The notes: generated by a model from the sequence alone, not told the origin. Shown: positions 27,403 through 37,341, counted from the first letter of the stretch. The stretch is 64,000 nucleotides of DNA from Limisphaera sp. (GCA_025057755.1 JANWVC010000003.1:248001-312000), one strand, 5' to 3'. Numbers and translations: made by a program.

Positions 27403-29349
27403 TCACTTTTTGTCGTCCACCACTTCGGCGTCGATGATCGGGCCCTCGTCGGAACCACCTTTTTTCCCCTCACCTGCACTTGTGCGAGCCGAATCTGAAC
27501 CCGCTCCGCTTCCACCGCGTCCAGACCGCGCGCGTTCAGCGGCAGATCGGTACAAGGCCTCGCTCACCGACTGCCAAACCTCCATGAGTTTCTCAGTCGC
27601 CGATCGGATCACCGACGCGTCATCTTTGCCCAAAGCCTCTCTCACCGCCTTGACCGCCCGCTCGATTCGTTCCTTATCAGAAGCGCTGATCTTATCGCCG
27701 TTTTCGCGCAGGAATTTTTCCGACCGATACACGGCATTGTCGGCTTCATTGCGAGCCTCTGCTGCTTCGCGACGCCGACGATCCTCCTCGGCATGAAGCT
27801 CGGCCTCTTTGCGCATACGTTCGACCTCTTCCTTGGTCAAACCGCTGCTGGCCGTGATCGTAATCTTCTGCTCTTTCCCAGTGCCCAAATCCTTGGCGCT
27901 CACATGCAGAATGCCATTGGCGTCAATGTCAAACGTGACTTCGATTTGCGGTACCCCCCGGGGAGCAGGCGGGATGTCTGTCAAGGTAAACCGACCAATG
28001 GTCTTGTTGTCCCGTGCCATGGGACGTTCACCCTGCAAGACATGAATCTCCACGCTGGTCTGGTTGTCACTGGCTGTGGAGAAAATCTCCGATTTCCGAG
28101 TCGGAATGGTTGTGTTCCGCTCGATGAGCTTGGTAAACACACCCCCAAGCGTTTCAATCCCCAATGACAGCGGCGTTACGTCCAACAGCAGAACATCCTT
28201 GACCTCACCCTTCAGTACGCCTCCCTGAATCGCAGCCCCTACAGCCACGACTTCGTCCGGATTGACCCCTTGATGCGGTTGCTTCCCAATGAGGCGCCGG
28301 GCTGTTTCCACCACTTTGGGCATTCGCGTCATCCCACCCACGAGCACAAGCTCATCCACATCGTCCGGCTTCAATCCAGCATCGCGCAAACAGGCTTGAA
28401 CAGGCCCCACCGTTCGCTCGAACAGGTCTTCGCAAAGCTGCTCCAGCTTGGCCCGGGTCAGCTTCATACTAATGTGCTTGGGCCCCGACGCATCTGCCGT
28501 AATAAACGGCAGGTTGATCTCGTACACTTGGGCAGAACTCAGGGCAATCTTGGCCTTCTCAGCCTCTTCTTTGATGCGTTGTAAAGCGTCCGGCTGCTTG
28601 CGCAGGTCAATCCCGTGCTCTTTCCTGAATTCCTCCAAAATCCAATCCATGATCCGAGCATCCCAATCGTCGCCTCCCAAGTGGGTGTCCCCATTGGTCG
28701 CCTTCACCTCAAAAACCCCATCTCCGATCTCGAGCACGGAGATGTCAAAGGTGCCCCCGCCCAGGTCGTATACAGCAATGATCTCATCCTTCTTTTTGTC
28801 CAAGCCGTATGCGAGTGATGCAGCAGTGGGTTCATTGATGATGCGCAGCACTTCCAGACCGGCGATGCGACCGGCATCTTTTGTGGCCTGACGTTGGGCG
28901 TCATTGAAATAGGCAGGCACCGTAATCACGGCCTGAGTGATCTTTTCCCCCAGCCGCATCTCAGCATCTGCCTTGAGCTTCTGTAAGATCATGGCGGAGA
29001 TTTCTTGCGGACTGTACTGCTTGCGCTCTCCGCGCACCTCCACCTCCACCCAAGCGTCGCCATTCGGGCCTTCCACCACCTTGTAGGGCACACGCTTGAT
29101 CTCTTCCTGGACTTCGCTGTACTTGCGCCCCATGAAGCGCTTGATCGAATAAATCGTGTTGCGCGGATTGGTGATCGCCTGCCGCTTGGCCGCATCTCCC
29201 ACTAAGCGCTCCCCATCCTTGGTAAAGGCGACCACAGAAGGTGTCACCCGCCGACCCTCCGAGTTCTCTAAAACCACCGGCTCGCCACCCTCCATCACCG
29301 CCATGCACGAGTTGGTCGTGCCCAGATCAATCCCAAGTACTTTCGGCAT
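27403..29349 (-). CDS. dnaK: Molecular chaperone DnaK (Hsp70)
   Basis: A 648-residue Hsp70. The ATPase domain begins [20 protein letters not shown] and contains [17 protein letters not shown] and [15 protein letters not shown]. The linker and peptide-binding domain start at [19 protein letters not shown], and the C-terminus is a Gly/Ser-rich stretch ending [11 protein letters not shown] near-ideal ribosome site, AGGAGG, lies seven bases upstream of the ATG. It assists folding with DnaJ and GrpE, which are not in this window. An imperfect inverted repeat lies about 155 bases upstream. Confidence 0.98.
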   Translation of the reverse strand: MPKVLGIDLGTTNSCMAVMEGGEPVVLENSEGRRVTPSVVAFTKDGERLVGDAAKRQAITNPRNTIYSIKRFMGRKYSEVQEEIKRVPYKVVEGPNGDAWVEVEVRGERKQYSPQEISAMILQKLKADAEMRLGEKITQAVITVPAYFNDAQRQATKDAGRIAGLEVLRIINEPTAASLAYGLDKKKDEIIAVYDLGGGTFDISVLEIGDGVFEVKATNGDTHLGGDDWDARIMDWILEEFRKEHGIDLRKQPDALQRIKEEAEKAKIALSSAQVYEINLPFITADASGPKHISMKLTRAKLEQLCEDLFERTVGPVQACLRDAGLKPDDVDELVLVGGMTRMPKVVETARRLIGKQPHQGVNPDEVVAVGAAIQGGVLKGEVKDVLLLDVTPLSLGIETLGGVFTKLIERNTTIPTRKSEIFSTASDNQTSVEIHVLQGERPMARDNKTIGRFTLTDIPPAPRGVPQIEVTFDIDANGILHVSAKDLGTGKEQKITITASSGLTKEEVERMRKEAELHAEEDRRRREAAEARNEADNAVYRSEKFLRENGDKISASDKERIERAVKAVREALGKDDASVIRSATEKLMEVWQSVSEALYRSAAERARSGRGGSGAGSDSARTSAGEGKKGGSDEGPIIDAEVVDDKK

Positions 29350-29910
29350 ACAAATTCCTCCTGCCGTCGTTGCCCTCTACGGCCACAACGCCATCCATAA
29401 AAGCTACATCCATGCCATCGAAGCGCAAGAATCATAAGTCACTATCCACCAGAAACTTAAAGAAGAATAGTCTGGTCAACATCCTTCTAAGCCCGCGCCG
29501 ACTGTGTCAGACTGACGCAGATCAAGGAACCGGAATGATCGAAATGTCACACTCCAGTGTCGAGCCTTCCGCCAGACATGGCGATCTTACCAAGCTCTAC
29601 TGACCGATGAGGTCCCGCGATGAAACATAGCCCGAGGTACCGCAGTAAGATCGAACTCCCCCATGGGCGATAAATCCAAAGTACGGACCCCAAGATGGAT
29701 GAAAGCAGATGCCGGCGACGAAATTGTCGCCGAACTTTACAAAGACGTTCCGGTTTAAAGGGAAAACCGTGGTGGATCATTCCCGGACTGATAGCTTGGA
29801 CTGGTCATCTTCGGTCGTAGCTCCCACGCCAACGCGAGGACCGCAACCGTCGGACCGACGCACGACAATCCACTTGGCCATCCACTCAAGACAGGCCACA
29901 TTGCTGGGGC
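29350..29910. other. dnaK-deoC divergent intergenic region
   Basis: 560 bases that should hold the dnaK and deoC promoters. A nearly perfect 9-1-9 inverted repeat, CTGTGTCAG-A-CTGACGCAG, lies at 29502-29520. A possible 31-codon ORF at 29663-29758 reads coherently (GDEIVAELYKDVPV at its end) but has no ribosome site. Other ORFs look random. Confidence 0.5.
29502..29520. promoter_or_regulatory. Imperfect 19-bp inverted repeat upstream of dnaK
   Basis: CTGTGTCAG and CTGACGCAG are inverted copies with one mismatch and a one-base centre. The shape fits a homodimeric regulator site. It differs from the CIRCE sequence of HrcA. Confidence 0.4.
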
Positions 29911-30621
29911 ATGCAGGATGGTGAATTTAAGCTCACGGCGGCTGATCTAGCTCGTTTCATCGAGTACACGATGCTGCGGCCCGATGCGACGCGGGCCCGG
30001 ATCGAAGAACTTTGTGAAGAGGCGCGTACACACAAGTTTCTTGCCGTTTGTGTTAATGGATGCTGGGTTCAGCTTGCTCGACATTGTCTAGAGGAAACAG
30101 ACGTAAGGGTGGTTTCAGTAGTCGGATTTCCGCTCGGAGCGATGAGTGCAGATGTAAAACGCTATGAAACCGAAGCCGCAGTGGACGACGGCGTACACGA
30201 AGTGGACGTCGTTTTAAACATTGGAAAGCTCAAAGACGGTGAGCATAGGGCCCTGCTGCGCGAGTTGCGGGACATCGTGGAGGCCGCAGACGAAAGACCG
30301 GTGAAGGTGATTTTGGAGACGTGCTTGTTGACACGAGAGGAGAAAATCCGCGCCTGTCAACTCGTGCTCGATTCCGGCGCCAAATTTGTCAAAACCTCGA
30401 CAGGTTTTGGCCCCTCTGGCGCCACGGTTGAAGACGTCCGTTTGTTACGGGAAATTGTAGGACCACACTTCGGCGTTAAGGCATCTGGCGGCATCCGCGA
30501 TACACACACGGCCCTGGCCATGATTGAGGCCGGAGCGGACCGAATCGGCACGTCGAGCGGCCCAGCCATCTTGCGGGGTCTGCGACCGCCCAACCCAACT
30601 GCCGATACGTCCGCTGATTGA
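29911..30621 (+). CDS. deoC: Deoxyribose-phosphate aldolase
   Basis: A 236-residue TIM-barrel aldolase that splits 2-deoxyribose 5-phosphate into acetaldehyde and glyceraldehyde 3-phosphate in nucleoside breakdown. The N-terminus is IEYTMLRPDATRARIEELCEEA, the region VDDGVHEVDVVLNIGKLKDG contains the activating Asp, the Schiff-base lysine is in AKFVKTSTGFGPSGAT, and VKASGGIRD carries the second lysine. Length and motifs fit DeoC. It stands alone on the plus strand. Confidence 0.94.
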   Translation: MQDGEFKLTAADLARFIEYTMLRPDATRARIEELCEEARTHKFLAVCVNGCWVQLARHCLEETDVRVVSVVGFPLGAMSADVKRYETEAAVDDGVHEVDVVLNIGKLKDGEHRALLRELRDIVEAADERPVKVILETCLLTREEKIRACQLVLDSGAKFVKTSTGFGPSGATVEDVRLLREIVGPHFGVKASGGIRDTHTALAMIEAGADRIGTSSGPAILRGLRPPNPTADTSAD

Positions 30622-31134
30622 ATGAATCTCGTCCTCCGCGAAAGGCGGCGTTCCTTGCTCTTAACCTCCAGCTAGGTTCATCGAAACGAGTCTCATGGAA
30701 CTCCAGTGGTTCCGGCACAGGCTTGAACCATCCCTGGCCAATGCCGCCCGGCGTTGAACGGAGGTCAAGAAAACCGGCCTTTTGCCATTTTTTGGACTCC
30801 ATGTTAGAAACCGCTCCAAAAAAGGATCCGGGCGGGAGGCAATGGCCTGGGGCGGGACAATGATCAACGCGAAGCGTCATTGGGTTGCCCGAGGCTCAGC
30901 CGATTGCAGCTCATACTCTCTGACCACAGCGGACGGCTTGCTGACTAAAACACTTGGTTCAGAAACCACACCGCCCGTAACGTGCTCAATGTGTCTCCTC
31001 CCCCTTCATGGGCGTTTCGGGATATCGCTTGCCCGCTTCTTAACCACCTTGCGGTCCTTTCCCCACTCATGAAGCAAACCTTGACCTTTAGTTCATTTAC
31101 GAAGACGATTCTGAAAGAACAACTTTTCTTATGT
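30622..31134. other. Upstream region of the AraC-type regulator, no gene seen
   Basis: About 510 bases between deoC and the chosen regulator start. Minus-strand ORFs here have no family features. If the regulator starts at the earlier ATG (31069), its first residues fall here. No terminator or palindrome stands out. Confidence 0.4.
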
Positions 31135-32052
31135 ATGAGCATGACAACCCCGGAATGGGCCTTCCAAATCCTGCTGCAGGTGCATGATGCAAATGGGTTT
31201 GATTCGGCATTCCACCAAGCCACCGGATTGAGGGTTTGTCTGCGGCCTTTACCCTCGCCTGACGGGAGCCTGGGGATTTTGCCACTGGAAAACCCCATTT
31301 GCCGGTTGGCAGTGGAAACGCCTATAGGTCGTGCTCTTTGCCAGGAAATGCAAGCACGCATCCGCCAAGAGCTTCTCTCTGGTCGCAGTGTAGAGCCGTT
31401 TTGTTGCTCGATGGGAATGATGATCCTAGCTGTCCCAGTGCGACTCTGTGGCGAACCCATCGCAATGCTTCACACCAACCGGCTGCGAATCCAGCCGCCG
31501 GGAGCGTCCGAGCTTGAACAAACCACGCGGCGGCTCAACGAATGGGGCGTTCGCGTCACGGTCGAGCAGGTGGCGAAAGCGGTGAACGAGTTGGCCATTC
31601 TGAATCGCGTCCAGCTTGAGGCGGTTGGCCGGCTGCTTCACATCTATGCAGAGCACTTGGGCGATCTAGCGAGCCGGCGAATTCTCGCGGATCGACTCGG
31701 CAAACCATGCGCATTGGCCCAAGCGCTGGCTTACATCAGAGAACATTATGCGCAGCCACTTCCTCTGCGGAAGATCTCCGGTCAGGTCCATCTTAGCCCC
31801 CACTATTTCTGCAAGCTATTTCACCGCACCATGGGCATGACTTTCACCCAGTATCTGACCCGGGTGCGATTGGAAAGGGCTAAAGACTTGCTATTGAACC
31901 CGGCCCTTACCGTGGGCGAGGTGGCAACCGCGGTCGGATTCGGTTCCATCCCTCATTTCAATCGCAGCTTCAAGAAATACACTGGCATCACCCCGACCCG
32001 CTATCGGGCGCTTCATGGCGGAAGGGACCGATTGCCTCTTTTACCAAGCTAA
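31135..32052 (+). CDS. AraC-family regulator with PocR sensory domain
   Basis: 305 residues from ATG 31135. The track begins at 30982 and 31069 is another candidate, so the start is unsettled. The N-terminal half is a PocR domain with conserved cysteines (NPICRLAVETPIGRALCQEMQ, SVEPFCCSMGMMILAVPVRL), a ligand-binding fold often tied to small hydrocarbon derivatives such as propanediol. The C-terminal half is a double helix-turn-helix of the AraC type (LRKISGQVHLSPHYFCKLF and TVGEVATAVGFGSIPHFNRSFKKYTGITPTRYR). It is a cytoplasmic transcription factor, and its targets are not evident. Confidence 0.87.
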   Translation: MSMTTPEWAFQILLQVHDANGFDSAFHQATGLRVCLRPLPSPDGSLGILPLENPICRLAVETPIGRALCQEMQARIRQELLSGRSVEPFCCSMGMMILAVPVRLCGEPIAMLHTNRLRIQPPGASELEQTTRRLNEWGVRVTVEQVAKAVNELAILNRVQLEAVGRLLHIYAEHLGDLASRRILADRLGKPCALAQALAYIREHYAQPLPLRKISGQVHLSPHYFCKLFHRTMGMTFTQYLTRVRLERAKDLLLNPALTVGEVATAVGFGSIPHFNRSFKKYTGITPTRYRALHGGRDRLPLLPS

Positions 32053-32147
32053 AGAGTCCTTCCAACGGGGGAGAAATCCTTTCCGAGGACGCTCTAAAAA
32101 CCTCAAGACATGAGTTAATCAGGGCTCGGGTCACAGGCTTCCAGAGC

Positions 32148-32816
32148 TCAGTCAGCAGGAGCCAAGGAAATACGCCGGATTTCAAATTCACTGCCCTCGC
32201 TTTGGATGCAGATATGACCGGCCGTATCGCTACATTCCGTAGCTCTGTTCACCAAATGACCGTTCACGTACAATCGAATGGTGTCACCCTTACATATAAT
32301 TTCGTATGTGTTCCATTCACCCACCGGATTTTCCCTTGAAGGGCCCTTACGGGGCACGCGACGCCCACTCAAGCCCTGGTGCTCCTTGAAATCGGTGCCG
32401 CCTATCACCCAAAAGTCGCCCTGATTTTGATGCAGACCCTGCGCTTCAATACTTCGTGGCCAAATCCGGTCGGGGCCGCTCATGTGGACAAGCACGCCAG
32501 TATTACCTGGCTTTAGAAATCGCCACTCGACGGTGAGTTTATAGTCCTGATAAGGCTCCACGGTTCGGATGTATCCTGCCGGACTGCCGGTGCAGTGAAT
32601 CACCCCGTCGCGGACAGACCATGTGTTCGTGGGATTCCCGTCTGGGACAAACAGAAACCATCCAGTGAAATCCCGACCGTTAAACAATTCTGTTCGCTGA
32701 ACAGGCCGTACAGGCTCTATGCCACCGGCCTTAAATGCCATGACGCTTAGCCAACACCCCACCACGAAAGAAAAGGGAACACCCAGCCGCCGGGGCCTTG
32801 AAAGAGCAGTGTTCAT
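32148..32816 (-). CDS. Secreted DUF1080 (3-keto-disaccharide hydrolase-like) protein
   Basis: 222 residues from ATG 32816, giving a signal peptide (LGVPFSFVVGCWLSVMAFKAGG). The track begins 12 codons upstream. The beta-sandwich domain begins ELFNGRDFTGWFLFVPDGNP and continues with TWSVRDGVIHCTG, DYKLTVEWRFLKPGNTGVLVHM and WNTYEIICKGDTIRLYVNGHLVNRA, the signature sequence order of DUF1080. Some relatives have been shown to hydrolyse 3-keto-glycosides. This fits a role in sugar breakdown outside the cytoplasm, perhaps with Gfo/Idh/MocA enzymes such as the one at 55.2 kb (inference). Confidence 0.87.
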   Translation of the reverse strand: MNTALSRPRRLGVPFSFVVGCWLSVMAFKAGGIEPVRPVQRTELFNGRDFTGWFLFVPDGNPTNTWSVRDGVIHCTGSPAGYIRTVEPYQDYKLTVEWRFLKPGNTGVLVHMSGPDRIWPRSIEAQGLHQNQGDFWVIGGTDFKEHQGLSGRRVPRKGPSRENPVGEWNTYEIICKGDTIRLYVNGHLVNRATECSDTAGHICIQSEGSEFEIRRISLAPAD

Positions 32817-32994
32817 AAACAACACACTCGGGGATCTCGCTTGATCTGTCAACCAGCCACACCGACCGGGCAGCAGATCTTACCCTGCACAAACAGGCGC
32901 CTAAAGGCCATAGCCTTAGACCCGGAGAGGAACCCGTGAGTCGGGAAATACCAAGCGCTTTCAATCAGGGATGCCACAGCATCAAAGAGCACAC

Positions 32995-33909
32995 TCAACC
33001 CCCAAACAGCGCCCGTGCAAATGAGTCTGGATCAAACGGCTGTAAATCGTCCGGCTGTTCGCCGAGGCCCACAAATTTAACTGGTATCCCTAATTCCCGC
33101 TGGATCGCCACGACCATGCCACCTTTACTGGTGCCGTCCAGCTTCGTAATCACCAGTCCCGTCAAGGGGACAGATCGATGGAATTCCCGGGCCTGTTGAA
33201 GCGCATTCATCCCCGTCGGAGCGTCCACGACCAGCAAGACCTCGTGCGGCGCTCCCGGAATTTGGCGGGCCACCACACGGTGGACTTTCTGCAGTTCCTG
33301 CATGAGATTGTGTTTGGTATGCAGGCGGCCCGCTGTGTCCAAAAACACATAGTCGATGGAGCGCGCCTTGGCTGCTGCCACAGCGTCGTGGGCCACGGCG
33401 GCCGGATCGGCACCATAGCCGCCCGCAATGACTTCGACTCCTAGCCTTTGCCCCCACAGTTTCAGCTGTTCGATTGCCGCTGCGCGAAAGGTGTCACAAG
33501 CCGCCAGCAGAGCGCTCTGACCTTGTTGCCGGACGGCATGCGCAAGTTTGGCCGCGGTGGTCGTCTTACCAGTTCCGTTGACACCCACGATGGAGACCAC
33601 CGTGGTTGCGTGAGCAGCCTTGCGCAACCCCGACCTTGGAGTGGTGAGGATCCGGGAAAGTTCCCGAGCTGCTACCTCAGTAACATCCAGCCCCGTGGGG
33701 CCTTGGGTTTCGTAAGCGCGTCGGACTGCCTCCAAAATGTCCTGGGTCGTCCTAACGCCAAAGTCCGCCGCTAACAGTACCTGCTCCAGCTCCTCGAGCG
33801 TGGTGGCGTCCAAACGCGGGGAACGGGACAGGACCCGTTTAATCTCATGCACCAGCTTGCTCTGCGTTTTTTGCAAGCCGGCCTTAAACTTGGCCCACAG
33901 TCCTTTCAT
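32995..33909 (-). CDS. ftsY: Signal recognition particle receptor FtsY
   Basis: A 304-residue SRP GTPase that docks ribosomes carrying membrane proteins at the inner membrane. The four GTPase motifs are present: GVNGTGKTTTAAKLA, DTFRAAAIEQLKLWG, DTAGRLHTKHNLMQEL, and TKLDGTSKGG, followed by the closing GLGEQPDDLQPFD. The N-terminal acidic A domain is short, so this is a minimal NG-type FtsY. It is the last gene of the kamA-nusB-php-ftsY group, eight bases after the PHP gene. Confidence 0.96.
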   Translation of the reverse strand: MKGLWAKFKAGLQKTQSKLVHEIKRVLSRSPRLDATTLEELEQVLLAADFGVRTTQDILEAVRRAYETQGPTGLDVTEVAARELSRILTTPRSGLRKAAHATTVVSIVGVNGTGKTTTAAKLAHAVRQQGQSALLAACDTFRAAAIEQLKLWGQRLGVEVIAGGYGADPAAVAHDAVAAAKARSIDYVFLDTAGRLHTKHNLMQELQKVHRVVARQIPGAPHEVLLVVDAPTGMNALQQAREFHRSVPLTGLVITKLDGTSKGGMVVAIQRELGIPVKFVGLGEQPDDLQPFDPDSFARALFGG

Positions 33910-33916
33910 GTAGCGA

Positions 33917-34762
33917 TCAATCAGTCAGGCGCAGGCGGTTGGCCTGTCGATAAGCAATCCGATCACGCAGCCGGCCCACCAGCTCCGGTCCCACCCGAAC
34001 CGATCCCAGCAACGGCTGACCCTTGTTTTCTCCGTGGCAATCGGACCCACCGGTCACCACCAAGCCCAACCGGGAGGCCAAGGAAAGGTAATATTCAGTT
34101 GTCATGTGACTGTGCTTTGTGTGGAAACATTCCAAACCATCCAGCCCCGCTCGGACCAGGTCGGACAGCCAGGGATCCACCGAGTAAAGGCCGGGATGCG
34201 CCAGCACAGCTGCTCCGCCGGCCCGGTGAATCAGGGCCACGGCTTCTTCAGCCGTGATTCGCCTTTTGGGCACCCAAGCTGGCCGATGCTTTTTCAAAAA
34301 CCGTTCAAAGGCTTCGTCCACATCGCGACAGACACCCGCTTCGACCAAAGCCCGAGCCACGTGCGGACGCCCCGGTGCACGGCAATTGGCCAGGGCAAAG
34401 ACACGCTCCACCGCCAGTGGAATGTTCAGCTCATTCAGCCGGGCCACCATGTCGCGAATTCGTTGTTGCCGAATTGCCTGAAACTGCGCGATCTGATTCA
34501 GCAAGTTTGGGTCCGCCGGGTCAAAACCGTAGCCTAAGACATGAATCTCCTGTCCTTTAAACTCTGCCGTTAGCTCCACCCCTGAAATAAAAGAGATGCC
34601 CAACGCCTCGCAGGCGCGGGCCATGGGCGCACAACCCTCCACAGTGTCATGATCCGTAACCGCCACACAAGTAAAGCCCAGCTGATGCGCCTTTGCCGCC
34701 AACTCTGCCGGTTCGTAGGTGCCGTCCGAAAAACGGGTATGCAGATGAAGATCCGCAAACAC
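33917..34762 (-). CDS. PHP-domain phosphoesterase (RNase AM/TrpH-like)
   Basis: A 281-residue metal-dependent phosphoesterase of the PHP family. The metal ligands appear in ADLHLHTRFSDGT, VAVTDHDTVEG, VLAHPGLY, the ECFHTKHS region, and GGSDCHGENK. This layout matches YciV/TrpH-type proteins, which in well-studied bacteria act as 5'-3' exonucleases or on 3',5'-nucleoside bisphosphates. It is between nusB and ftsY on one probable transcript. Confidence 0.87.
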   Translation of the reverse strand: MFADLHLHTRFSDGTYEPAELAAKAHQLGFTCVAVTDHDTVEGCAPMARACEALGISFISGVELTAEFKGQEIHVLGYGFDPADPNLLNQIAQFQAIRQQRIRDMVARLNELNIPLAVERVFALANCRAPGRPHVARALVEAGVCRDVDEAFERFLKKHRPAWVPKRRITAEEAVALIHRAGGAAVLAHPGLYSVDPWLSDLVRAGLDGLECFHTKHSHMTTEYYLSLASRLGLVVTGGSDCHGENKGQPLLGSVRVGPELVGRLRDRIAYRQANRLRLTD

Positions 34763-34805
34763 AGTATAACCTCGAGGCCCAGCAGGCTACGGCCTGTGCA
34801 TAGGC

Positions 34806-35315
34806 TCAACCACCGGCTGGAGTTCGGGCCGGTCGCATCAAATCACTTTTGATCCGGTCCAGAATGCCGTTCACGAACTTGCCACTCTCAGGGGTCGAAT
34901 ACTTCTTGGCAATATCCACGGCTTCATTAATGCTGACTACTGGCGGAATATCCTCCCGATACAACATTTCGTAGATGGCCAACCGCATCACATTTCGATC
35001 CACTACCGCCATCCGGTGCAGATCCCAGTTTTTCGCATATTGGCGGATTCGCTGGTCGATTTCATCGCGATGAGCCAATGTGCCCCGTATGAGAGGCTCA
35101 GCAAATTCACGGATCTCAATTTCTTCTGCGGTCGGCGGCGGCAACTCCGCCCGCTGCCCCCAAGTGGGACCGTCCGGTTCAGCTCGTGTGGCCAACCGTT
35201 GCGTTTCCCAAAACTCCTGCAACGCTTCATCCAGATTTTCTGTCGGATTTAGATCGTATTGAAACAAAAACTGAACGGCGCGCTCTCGCGCCTCACGACG
35301 TTTGCCCTTGCCCAT
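34806..35315 (-). CDS. nusB: Transcription antitermination protein NusB
   Basis: 169 residues from ATG 35315. The tracked ORF extends 72 codons upstream into low-quality sequence. MGKGKRREARERAVQFLFQYDLN begins the RNA-binding helical bundle, and VDRNVMRLAIYEMLYREDIPPVVSINEAVDIAKKYSTPESGKFVNGILDRI is the conserved C-terminal half. It binds boxA RNA with NusE in rRNA antitermination. An insertion of about 30 residues (TRAEPDGPTWGQRAELPPP) after the second helix is longer than usual. Confidence 0.93.
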   Translation of the reverse strand: MGKGKRREARERAVQFLFQYDLNPTENLDEALQEFWETQRLATRAEPDGPTWGQRAELPPPTAEEIEIREFAEPLIRGTLAHRDEIDQRIRQYAKNWDLHRMAVVDRNVMRLAIYEMLYREDIPPVVSINEAVDIAKKYSTPESGKFVNGILDRIKSDLMRPARTPAGG

Positions 35316-35418
35316 AACACAACGAGCATGAACCAACTTTCCAAACGGGAAAATCACAAAAGGACTGCGGCACCGCGCCCGCGTCCCAACTCCCAACCCC
35401 CTGGCCGCCGCAACGGGG

Positions 35419-36651
35419 TCATCCAGCCCACTCGGTGGCGCAGCGCGACTCCGGGGCCACCACCGACGAGAATTCCTCTGGCATCTCTGGATACTCGTAG
35501 CATTCCCCCTTATAGTTGCGCAACAGCACACGCTCGGGAGTGTGTTGAATCACATAATCCGGGCTGATCGGCACTTTGCCGCCCCCTCCGGGCGCATCAA
35601 TGACGTACGTTGGCACCGCGTAACCAGTGGTGTAGCCGCGCAACTGACGCATGATCTCCAAGCCCCGCCGCACGCTGGTCCGCAAATGAGCTGAACCCGC
35701 AATCAAATCGCATTGGTACAAATAGTAGGGTCGCACCCGACACATCAACAGCTTCTGCACCAAGACGCGCATGACCTCCGGATCATCATTCACGTGCCGC
35801 AACAACACCGACTGGTTGCCCAATGGAATGCCTGCATCAGCCAGTCGTTCCAAGGCTCCCCGGGATTCCAGAGTCAGTTCTCGCGGATGGTTCGTGTGGA
35901 TGCTGATAAATAGGGGATGGTACCGTCGCAGCACGCTACACAATGACGAAGTAATCCGTTGAGGCAGAAAAATCGGGATGCGCGTGCCAATGCGCAAAAA
36001 CTCGACATGAGGAATCGCCCGAAGGGCCCCGAGTAACTCGTTTAATTTCTCATCGCTCAACAAGAGCGGATCGCCTCCGCTCAAGAGCACATCTCGCACC
36101 TCGGGATGCTTCCGGATGTATTCAATCTGTTGCTCAAATTGAGGATGAAAGTCATAGCCGCTGGCATTGCTAACCATCCGCGAACGCGTGCAATAGCGGC
36201 AATAGGCGGCACATCGATCCGTGACGAGGAACAAAACCCGGTCCGGATACCGATGGACCAATCCCGGCACGGGCGAGTGCGCCTCTTCTCCGCACGGGTC
36301 GGTTCGTTCCCAGGGAGCCGTCACGGTTTCCTCGATCCTCGGCACCACCTGGCGACGGATCGGACAATTCTCATCGGCAGGGTCGATCAGGTTGAAAAAA
36401 TAAGGGGTGATGCCCAATGCCAGCTTCCGATTGGCCAGGATCGTCCCGGCCCGCTCCTCAGGGGTCAACGTGGGCAGCAGCCGTTCGAGTTGTTCCAACG
36501 AAGTGACCCGATGCTTAAGCTGCCAGCGCCAATCCTCCCATTGCTCAGCCGGCACCTCCTGCCAAGGGCCCCGACCTGTACTGACAAACTGCTTCCATGC
36601 GGCGGCACTGTTGCTTTCGCCGCCTTCCGACGATGAAGCCGAAGCGTCCAT
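35419..36651 (-). CDS. kamA: Lysine 2,3-aminomutase (KamA family radical SAM)
   Basis: A 410-residue radical SAM/PLP enzyme that converts lysine to beta-lysine. The SAM-cluster cysteines are in DRCAAYCRYCTRSR near 147-154. The PLP lysine motif is APGGGGKVP, and YQCDLIAGSAHLRTSVRRG retains the substrate-binding Asp that marks true lysine 2,3-aminomutases. The EF-P-modifying EpmB relatives lack the PGGGGK form. The product could serve osmolyte synthesis or lysine breakdown. It precedes nusB by about 100 bases on the same strand. Confidence 0.88.
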   Translation of the reverse strand: MDASASSSEGGESNSAAAWKQFVSTGRGPWQEVPAEQWEDWRWQLKHRVTSLEQLERLLPTLTPEERAGTILANRKLALGITPYFFNLIDPADENCPIRRQVVPRIEETVTAPWERTDPCGEEAHSPVPGLVHRYPDRVLFLVTDRCAAYCRYCTRSRMVSNASGYDFHPQFEQQIEYIRKHPEVRDVLLSGGDPLLLSDEKLNELLGALRAIPHVEFLRIGTRIPIFLPQRITSSLCSVLRRYHPLFISIHTNHPRELTLESRGALERLADAGIPLGNQSVLLRHVNDDPEVMRVLVQKLLMCRVRPYYLYQCDLIAGSAHLRTSVRRGLEIMRQLRGYTTGYAVPTYVIDAPGGGGKVPISPDYVIQHTPERVLLRNYKGECYEYPEMPEEFSSVVAPESRCATEWAG

Positions 36652-36684
36652 GTTGCGCGAACTATAAAAGCCGCACCCTTCCTG

Positions 36685-37341
36685 TCAAGGTGCCCCCACA
36701 AGTCGGTCCAGCCGTTCCCGAAACGCGCGACAAGCCAACCGCACATCCGGTGCGCGTAAGATCGCCGAGACCACACAAATTCGTCGGGCTCCAGCCGCCA
36801 AAACCTCCTCCAGATTGGTCAGGTTGATCCCCCCAATCGCAAACCAGGGGACGTTCAGGTGCCGTGCTGCCCAACGGACGTATGCCAGGGTCACCGGCTT
36901 TACGCCCGGCTTGGTGCCCGTGGCATACACCGGTCCCACGGCCACGTAATCTGCTCCTGCACGCACAGCTCGCTCCGCTTGCTCCGGCGCATGCGAGCTT
37001 AACCCGACTCGCAAGCCACGTTGGCCTGAACATAACTCGCTCACGTGTCGATACCCGCGATCAAAAAAATCCTCTTGTCCCAAATGACACAATTCCGCAC
37101 CGACGGATAAAGCCACTTCCGGATGATCGTTGATCACCAATCCCACGCCCGCAGCCCGCGTCACTGGCAAGAGCCGGGAAGCCAACTGCCGGATTTCCTC
37201 GGCCGTACGGTCCTTGGCGCGCAGTTGGACCAGATCCGCGCCTCCCTCGCAAAGGGCTTCCGCCACTGCAACTGGATCTCGGCCATCCAAGTAAGCCGTG
37301 TCCACGAAGGCGTACAATCGACACTCACTCAGCGGCTTCAT
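36685..37341 (-). CDS. thiE: Thiamine-phosphate synthase
   Basis: A 218-residue TIM barrel that joins the thiazole and pyrimidine phosphates of thiamine. Characteristic pieces are [75 protein letters not shown], and [28 protein letters not shown]. Its ATG overlaps the tsaB stop by four bases. No TPP riboswitch is expected at this internal operon position, and none was seen. Confidence 0.93.
   Translation of the reverse strand: MKPLSECRLYAFVDTAYLDGRDPVAVAEALCEGGADLVQLRAKDRTAEEIRQLASRLLPVTRAAGVGLVINDHPEVALSVGAELCHLGQEDFFDRGYRHVSELCSGQRGLRVGLSSHAPEQAERAVRAGADYVAVGPVYATGTKPGVKPVTLAYVRWAARHLNVPWFAIGGINLTNLEEVLAAGARRICVVSAILRAPDVRLACRAFRERLDRLVGAP

Noticed and set aside
29350-29500. CIRCE or sigma-32 promoter at dnaK
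   Set aside because: No TTAGCACTC-type repeat and no well-spaced CTTGAA/CCCCAT pair was found.
30778-30800. CATTTTTTGG near the AraC regulator as a third copy of the hox/CarH motif
   Set aside because: Only ten bases match and the following GGCTTTCG part is missing, so chance is likely.
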